Origin: Pseudomonadota bacterium
Lineage (GTDB): Bacteria; Myxococcota_A; UBA796; GCA-2862545
DNA: 32,498 nt
Reading direction: 5' to 3'
NCBI GenBank assembly: GCA_023954855.1
Contig: JAGSGY010000063.1
Span: forward strand, 1-32,498
Part shown: positions 28,585 through 32,498 of the stretch, in pieces
How the letters are laid out: each line of letters opens with the position of its first letter
Numbering within the stretch: position 1 is the first letter of the stretch
Program-made: the position numbers and the translations under genes
Notes under the pieces: model-generated
Told to the model about the DNA's origin: nothing
Seen by the model: only the letters and a program-made list of their open reading frames with translations
The model's database searches: none

Positions 28585-29003
28585 TCGGCGTGTTCGGGTG
28601 TGCGGAACTCGACGACCCGCGTCCGCGGCGGCTCAGCGCCCCCGAGTTCATCGATGTGTCGCTGGAGTGCACCGGCAGTGGGTGGCTTCTCGAGGCCGAG
28701 ACCTCTAGCTGGACCCGGGGGGGCATGCTCTGGCTCGACGACGGCTTGCGCCGAGAGCGCCACTCAGTGCCTTCCGTCGCCGCAGAGGTCGACCAGTCCG
28801 GTGATTTCCTGCGGCTTACCCTCGATGTCATCGCCGACTCGGACCAGTGGCAGGCCGGTCGCACATCCGGCTTTCTCTGTGGTGAGCGGCCGCTTCGCCA
28901 GGTGTACGCGATCTCGTTCGACTACGAGGCCGCAGATTGTCGCCGAGACCCGGGCTTTCCCGAGATCGAGGGTGTCGATCCCTGCGGCGAGCGCTGGCCT
29001 TGA
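28581..29003 (+). CDS. Divergent member of the Cys/WGH lipoprotein family, start uncertain
   Basis: About 140 residues. The frame reads 'TYFALIGVFGC' before an acidic mature part, which looks like a lipoprotein signal, but no ATG, GTG or TTG precedes it. CTG 28581 overlaps the pdxA stop (CTGA) but leaves only six residues before the cysteine; GTG 28590 would destroy the signal; an upstream CTG at about 28512 would give a full-length signal. The body repeats the family spacing C-x4-W-x5-T-x2-W ('ECTGSGWLLEAETSSW'), then has cysteines in 'FLCGER', 'AADCRRD' and 'DPCGER'. It lacks the C-x-C-F tail. Its TGA overlaps the TTG start of the next member. Confidence 0.6.
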   Translation: MIGVFGCAELDDPRPRRLSAPEFIDVSLECTGSGWLLEAETSSWTRGGMLWLDDGLRRERHSVPSVAAEVDQSGDFLRLTLDVIADSDQWQAGRTSGFLCGERPLRQVYAISFDYEAADCRRDPGFPEIEGVDPCGERWP

Positions 29004-29515
29004 GGTGGCCGTTCTGTCTCGCTTTCGTCGGCTGCGTCCAGCCCGGCGACACGGCGGATAGCCCCCCGCCCAGCATTGTACTCTCGCGGGTGAATGCCGC
29101 CGAGTGGAGCTGCGACGAAGACCAGTGGACCTATGATGTCAGCACGCTCGGGTGGGTGGACACTGTGCGCATCGACCTGTTTCGCACTGCCGACTGGCCG
29201 GGGGGACCGAATGTCGGAATCCTCGCTGAGGACCACGGCCTGGCGGTGCTCACCTTTGCCGAGGACCGCAGCTGGACGCACTGGCAGGTGACGCTTGCTG
29301 TGGTGGAGGAAGCGGTTCAGGTCAATGGCGAGAGCACGGCTCTGGTCTGCGAAGCCGACACGCCAGCCGAGGTCGCCAGCCGTCTGAAGGTCTGGCAGGA
29401 GGGGGCCCTGCAGGACTGCGTGATCTGGGGTCAGCGCTCCGAGGACTACTTCAACACGGCCCTGCGCGACGATTGTTACTGCTTTGACAGCGAGCGCGGC
29501 TGCGGCACTTGGTAG
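29000..29515 (+). CDS. Six-cysteine WGH-family lipoprotein, copy 1
   Basis: A 171-residue lipoprotein with signal MRWPFCLAFVGC (Cys12), Asp/Thr/Pro linker, and the family motifs: WSCDEDQWTYDVSTLGW (Cys38), Trp-rich middle 'DRSWTHWQV', 'STALVC' (Cys117), 'DCVIWGQR' (Cys140) and 'DDCYCF' (Cys159, Cys161) with a last Cys168. The six mature cysteines suggest three disulfides. I do not recognise the family. TTG 29000 overlaps the previous stop (TTGA) and gives the only sensible signal; starts further upstream lie in the preceding gene. It is the last coupled gene of the surA-pdxA unit. Function unknown; a periplasmic or surface location is likely. Confidence 0.72.
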   Translation: MRWPFCLAFVGCVQPGDTADSPPPSIVLSRVNAAEWSCDEDQWTYDVSTLGWVDTVRIDLFRTADWPGGPNVGILAEDHGLAVLTFAEDRSWTHWQVTLAVVEEAVQVNGESTALVCEADTPAEVASRLKVWQEGALQDCVIWGQRSEDYFNTALRDDCYCFDSERGCGTW

Positions 29516-29627
29516 GTCCATGCAGACGAATGAACGGGTCTTCTGTCTCATCCGGGGGGTGCGGATTGGGGAAGCTGAAGACTTTGCGCTGAATCGTCGG
29601 GTACACTGAGCCTCCGTGAGGAGACCT

Positions 29628-30191
29628 ATGAAGTACGCAACGCTTGCTCTTGCCCTGTTCGCCTTTGGCTGCAGCGACGAAGGCGGTTCCGACGGTGACT
29701 CGGATGCACCCGTCGGCGATGTTTCCGAGATCCAGACGGTCGACTGGAACTGCGATCAGACGAGCTGGACCTACATCACTCGCACAGACGGGCTGGCGCA
29801 CACGGTCCAGGTGCAGGTGTTCGATAGCGACGCATGGGATGGCAGCGCCGAGCCCTCCGAAGAGGATGCCTGGGGCGAGACGCACCAGTTCTTCAACACC
29901 GATGTCGCGGCCGATGAGAGCTGGTTCGAGTACGAGGGCACGGTGTCCAAGGTCGAGAACACCTCCCAGGTGGTCGAAGGCCAGTCCACTGTCTTCGAGT
30001 GTGGCCGTCAGGGTGCTGACACCCTCGCCTTCTCGATGCAGGTGCGCGATGCCAATGACAACGTCTTCGACTGCGCGCTGTGGGGCCACCGCTCCGCCGA
30101 GTGGTTCAACGACACCCTCGGCATGGACTGCCTGTGCTTCGAGTCCGAAGAAGACGGCGCCTGCGGCGACCACAGCAACCTCGGGAAGTAG
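29628..30191 (+). CDS. Six-cysteine WGH-family lipoprotein, copy 2
   Basis: A 187-residue lipoprotein with signal MKYATLALALFAFGC (Cys15) and a Gly/Ser/Asp-rich linker. Family motifs: WNCDQTSWTYITRTDGL (Cys42), 'WGETHQF', 'ADESWFEY', 'STVFEC' (Cys125), 'DCALWGHR' (Cys149), 'DCLCF' (Cys168, Cys170), Cys179. ATG 29628 follows GAGGAG; the GTG at 29616 is upstream of this site. The 112-base gap before it holds an ATCCG-N7-CGGAT inverted repeat (29550-29566) and TACACT (29602-29607), a possible -10, so it may have its own promoter. It runs tail-to-tail into the methyltransferase gene with three bases between the stops. Confidence 0.78.
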   Translation: MKYATLALALFAFGCSDEGGSDGDSDAPVGDVSEIQTVDWNCDQTSWTYITRTDGLAHTVQVQVFDSDAWDGSAEPSEEDAWGETHQFFNTDVAADESWFEYEGTVSKVENTSQVVEGQSTVFECGRQGADTLAFSMQVRDANDNVFDCALWGHRSAEWFNDTLGMDCLCFESEEDGACGDHSNLGK

Positions 30192-30194
30192 CGC

Positions 30195-31073
30195 CTAGGC
30201 CGGGCTGATCGAGACTGAGTCATCCTCGATGATCGCGCGCACCTTCACCGAAGCGCCCGCGCCAGCGCCGATCTCGGCGGGCCACGCGTTGACGTGCTGG
30301 CCCCAATGGGTCGTGCTTCCCGGTGGGTTCCGCATGGTGATGCCCCCGCCCAGGTCGGCTTCAAACCAGATCACCACGCCGCCGATCGGACCGGGGTCGA
30401 TGCTGGTGATCTCGCGGACGACCTCCTCATCGGGTTCTTCGCCTGTCCCAAGGGCGATGTCCCAGAGCAGGACGGGCTCGCTCGCCAGGCGCTCGCCGCC
30501 GGTGACGTAGCGATAGGGGCCCGGGTCGGCGAGTCCGGAGAGAAGCGGTCCGACCTCGAGCCCGAAGCGCTCACCCACGCCGGCAATCGCGCGCCGAGCG
30601 TCACGAACTTCCTTGGCCGAGTCCGAGCTTCGGACCAGCTGGGCGTAGACCTTGAGGCGACTCGGAGCGAGCTGGCCGCCGGGGACGAGCCAGGTCGCTG
30701 CGGACTCCATCGCCTCGACGACCCCTTCGTAGAACGGGTCTGCGTTGAGCAGCTCACTGAAGGCCAGATCCACGGGCCTCGGCTCGAGCTCTTCGACGGT
30801 GCTCTCCAGCAGGTGGACCCGGTCGGTGAGGCCGTTGGCGGCGATCAGCTCGCGTGCGACCTCTGAGATCGCCGTGGGCTCGACAGCCCAGACTTCCTTC
30901 GCCCCCAGAGCGGCGGCTGTGCAGGACCACAGGCCGGTTCCGCAGCCGACTTCGAGGACGCGTGCCCCCGGTGCTCGGGTCGCGAGCATTTTCAGAAGCG
31001 CTTCGTTCCGGCCGGCGTCCGAGAGCAAGCGGATGTGCTCCCACGGGTCACCAAATCGCTCGACGCCCTCCAT
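30195..31073 (-). CDS. PRMT-like protein arginine methyltransferase
   Basis: A 292-residue S-adenosylmethionine-dependent methyltransferase with the layout of protein arginine methyltransferases. N-terminal 'LLSDAGRNEALL' resembles the PRMT 'M..D..RN..Y' start. Motif I is VLEVGCGTG (39-47), the acidic end of strand 2 is AVEP (Glu65), and the double-E loop appears as SELLNADPFYEG (Glu107, Glu116). The beta-barrel part has 'LVPGGQLAPSRLKVYAQL' and ends with a THW loop, THWGQHVNAW (255-264). All PRMT hallmarks are visible, closest in style to the PRMT7-like group. Target unknown. ATG 31073 follows GGAGG; longer readings overlap the upstream lipoprotein. No membrane segment, so cytosolic. Confidence 0.85.
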   Translation of the reverse strand: MEGVERFGDPWEHIRLLSDAGRNEALLKMLATRAPGARVLEVGCGTGLWSCTAAALGAKEVWAVEPTAISEVARELIAANGLTDRVHLLESTVEELEPRPVDLAFSELLNADPFYEGVVEAMESAATWLVPGGQLAPSRLKVYAQLVRSSDSAKEVRDARRAIAGVGERFGLEVGPLLSGLADPGPYRYVTGGERLASEPVLLWDIALGTGEEPDEEVVREITSIDPGPIGGVVIWFEADLGGGITMRNPPGSTTHWGQHVNAWPAEIGAGAGASVKVRAIIEDDSVSISPA

Positions 31074-31127
31074 GCTGCCTCCCTGCCGAGCGAGGGTAAC
31101 CGGCGAGGGGCTCGGCGACGGGCGGAA

Positions 31128-31164
31128 GGCTCGACGTGAGGCTGAGTCAGCGTCGCGTCGAGCC
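31128..31164 (-). other. Hairpin between lipoprotein copy 3 and the methyltransferase
   Basis: GGCTCGACG (31128-31136) pairs with CGTCGAGCC (31156-31164), and the loop contains the self-complementary GCTGAGTCAGC (31141-31151). On the minus strand it begins six bases after the stop of lipoprotein copy 3. No T tract follows, so it may be a weak terminator or an RNA-stability element. Confidence 0.55.
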
Positions 31165-31170
31165 CCCGAA

Positions 31171-31704
31171 CTAGCAGTCGAAGCAGTAGCAGCTGGTGCC
31201 GTAGGCCTCGATGGGACGGTGGCCCCACACGCCACAATCGAGCGTCTGGTTGTCGTCGTCGTACATCGTGGCCTTCCAGGAGAGGCTGTCGGCGGCGTGG
31301 TAGCCACACTGGAACAGCGTCGACTCGCTCGACACCTGGTTGGCAAAGCTCGAGGCGCTGCGTAACGAGACCTGCCATTCATCCCAGGAACCGTCCTCGG
31401 CGTAGGCCAGGTTCTGGTCGAAGACGTGGTACTCGTCCCAGACGGCGGAAGGGTCGGTGGTCCAGCTACCGTCGCCCGTCTCGACGATGTCGAGGGTGAT
31501 GGTCGAGGCCCACCCATCGGTGAGGGCGTAGTAGGTCCACGTGCCGCTGTTCGGCTCGCAGCTCCAGTCGAGCTGGGAGAGCTGCCACGGACCGGCATAC
31601 GCGGCGCTCGCGGTGTCGCCCCAACTGTCGCCCGTGTCGGTCTCGAGACCGGTGCAGCCGACGAGTGCAATGAAGGTAGCGGCGAGGATGGCGATGCGGG
31701 TCAT
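31171..31704 (-). CDS. Six-cysteine WGH-family lipoprotein, copy 3
   Basis: A 177-residue lipoprotein with signal MTRIAILAATFIALVGC (Cys17) and a Thr/Asp/Gly-rich linker. Family motifs: GPWQLSQLDWSC (Cys49), 'TWTYYALTDGW', 'WDEYH', 'EDGSWDEWQV', 'STLFQC' (Cys133), 'LDCGVWGHR' (Cys157), and SCYCFDC at the end (Cys172, Cys174, Cys177). It is most similar to copy 4, sharing Y-x-GPWQ, TDGW and STLFQC. GGAGA precedes ATG 31704. A terminator (31773-31803) separates it from copy 4, so it needs its own promoter, which I could not identify in the 31705-31772 stretch. Confidence 0.82.
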   Translation of the reverse strand: MTRIAILAATFIALVGCTGLETDTGDSWGDTASAAYAGPWQLSQLDWSCEPNSGTWTYYALTDGWASTITLDIVETGDGSWTTDPSAVWDEYHVFDQNLAYAEDGSWDEWQVSLRSASSFANQVSSESTLFQCGYHAADSLSWKATMYDDDNQTLDCGVWGHRPIEAYGTSCYCFDC

Positions 31705-31772
31705 GGGGTCTCCTTCTCGGGATGACTCATCGACGCGCGGCGCTCAGATCTCTTCAATAGTCCCAACAGAAA

Positions 31773-31803
31773 AGAGCCCCGACCGCATGGCGATCGGGGC
31801 TCT
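31773..31803 (-). terminator. Intrinsic terminator after lipoprotein copy 4
   Basis: On the minus strand AGAGCCCCGA (31803-31794) pairs perfectly with TCGGGGCTCT (31782-31773) around an 11-base loop and is followed by TTTCTGTT. It begins 23 bases after the copy 4 stop and ends its transcript. Confidence 0.88.
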
Positions 31804-31825
31804 GTAGGCTTTCGCCGGATGCGAC

Positions 31826-32386
31826 CTAGTTGGTGCAGCCCGTGCCGAAGCAGTAGCAGTCGTCGCCCTGGTTGGTCTCCCAGTAATCCTCGGCCTCGTG
31901 GCCCCAGATGGCGCAGTCCATGAGCGCGTCGTTGTCGTCGAGCATCTCAGCCTTCCAGGTGAGGCTGGCGTCGTCGTGGCGCGGAGTCGTGCCGTCAGTC
32001 TGGAAGCACTGGAAGAGCGTGCTGGTGCCAGAGGTCACTTCGCCGGTGGTCGCAACGCTGGTGAGCTCGAGGTCCCAGGTGTCCCAGCTTCCGTCCTGAG
32101 CGAACTCGACGTTGCTCATGGGGTGGAACTCGTCCCAGACGTCGGCGTTGTTGGTGCCAGTCCAGGCGCCGGTCTCGAAGATGTCGAGGGTCATGTCGCC
32201 GGCCCAGCCGTCGGTCTTGACGTCGTAGGTGTAGCCGGTGGCGTCGCAGTCCCAGAGGACCTCTGCGACCTGCCAGGGGCCGTCGTAAGGGGCAGCGGCG
32301 GTGTCGCCAGTGGGGCCGTCAACTTCGCCTTCGCATGCAGCGAGGACGGACATGGCAGCGACCATGACGAGGGTAAGCTTGTTCAT
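31826..32386 (-). CDS. Six-cysteine WGH-family lipoprotein, copy 4
   Basis: A 186-residue lipoprotein with signal MNKLTLVMVAAMSVLAAC (Cys18), the most typical signal of the set, and a GDTAA linker. Family motifs: GPWQVAEVLWDC (Cys47), 'YTYDVKTDGW', 'VWDEFH', 'QDGSWDTWDL', 'STLFQC' (Cys127), 'MDCAIWGHE' (Cys158), 'DDCYCFGTGC' (Cys177, Cys179, Cys184). It has an extra nine or so residues after Cys127 compared with copy 3. ATG 32386 follows AAGGAG; the longer frame to 32479 has no signal. A single-gene unit with its own terminator. Function unknown. Confidence 0.82.
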   Translation of the reverse strand: MNKLTLVMVAAMSVLAACEGEVDGPTGDTAAAPYDGPWQVAEVLWDCDATGYTYDVKTDGWAGDMTLDIFETGAWTGTNNADVWDEFHPMSNVEFAQDGSWDTWDLELTSVATTGEVTSGTSTLFQCFQTDGTTPRHDDASLTWKAEMLDDNDALMDCAIWGHEAEDYWETNQGDDCYCFGTGCTN

Positions 32387-32401
32387 TGCGTCTCCTTGGG
32401 T

Positions 32402-32417
32402 GTGGCGAGAACGCCAC
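32402..32417 (-). promoter_or_regulatory. Hairpin in the leader of lipoprotein copy 4
   Basis: GTGGCG-TTCT-CGCCAC on the minus strand forms a 6-base-pair stem just before the AAGGAG ribosome-binding site of copy 4. A TTTTTT run lies upstream of it, so it is not a terminator for this strand. It may affect translation or mRNA stability. The remaining 32418-32498 shows no clear promoter. Confidence 0.35.
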
Positions 32418-32498
32418 GAAAAAACAGTGCCGCTTTTGGCGACAGATGCATCCTTACCCGTGGTGCCGGGCACCCGCAACCCGTGTGAGCGGAATGTA

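Noticed and set aside
29550-29566. ATCCG-N7-CGGAT inverted repeat as a terminator after lipoprotein copy 1
   Set aside because: The stem is only five base pairs with a G-rich loop and no T tract; kept only as a note for the gap.
30195-31670. 491-residue reading of the methyltransferase gene
   Set aside because: The extra 200 residues are Ser/Thr/Arg-rich and lie out of frame over lipoprotein copy 3; ATG 31073 has a GGAGG site and the domain begins there.

Overview
The window is about 32.5 kb of GC-rich, densely packed bacterial DNA. The DnaK/DnaJ pair, a complete MoxR-Bat operon, a sigma-54-type two-component pair, many small lipoproteins with Asp/Thr/Gly-rich linkers and a class III adenylate cyclase together suggest a Gram-negative, delta-proteobacterial lineage, most likely Myxococcota or a close relative. 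This placement is inference; there is no rRNA gene. No tRNA, rRNA, CRISPR array, phage or insertion sequence was seen. The longest stretch without a gene is about 210 bases.

Layout: (1) 1-4171: small membrane protein, lipoproteins, an NTF2-like/SDR gene cluster, and a membrane adenylate cyclase convergent with the SDR. (2) 4172-7913: dnaK, two intercistronic hairpins, dnaJ, a small membrane protein and a good intrinsic terminator. (3) 7932-9829: sirtuin translationally coupled to a D-2-hydroxyacid-dehydrogenase-like protein, facing a small two-helix membrane protein. (4) 9830-19513: a control region with a nested inverted repeat, then MoxR, DUF58, a BatD/DUF4381-like hybrid, BatA, a BatB-BatC fusion, BatD and BatE, nearly all overlapping by 1-4 bases, followed by a GWxTD-like lipoprotein and a GNAT acetyltransferase. 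(5) 19510-24923, minus strand: PEGA-like secreted protein, histidine kinase, NtrC-type regulator, CPBP membrane protease and a secreted protein of unknown function. (6) 25100-29515, plus strand: a parvulin lipoprotein, a SurA-like chaperone, pdxA and two Cys-containing lipoproteins, all overlapping or abutting. (7) 29628-32386: further lipoproteins of the same family around a protein arginine methyltransferase (PRMT)-like gene.

The most novel part is the right end. Four clear paralogous lipoproteins (29000-29515, 29628-30191, 31171-31704, 31826-32386) and one divergent relative (28581-29003) share a C-x(4-6)-[WY]-x5-T-x2-[WL] type motif; the four clear members also share six cysteines, a D-C-x2-W-G-[HQ] motif and a C-x-C-F tail. 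I do not recognise this family. Two members are translationally coupled to periplasmic folding factors, and a PRMT-like methyltransferase with double-E and THW motifs lies among them.
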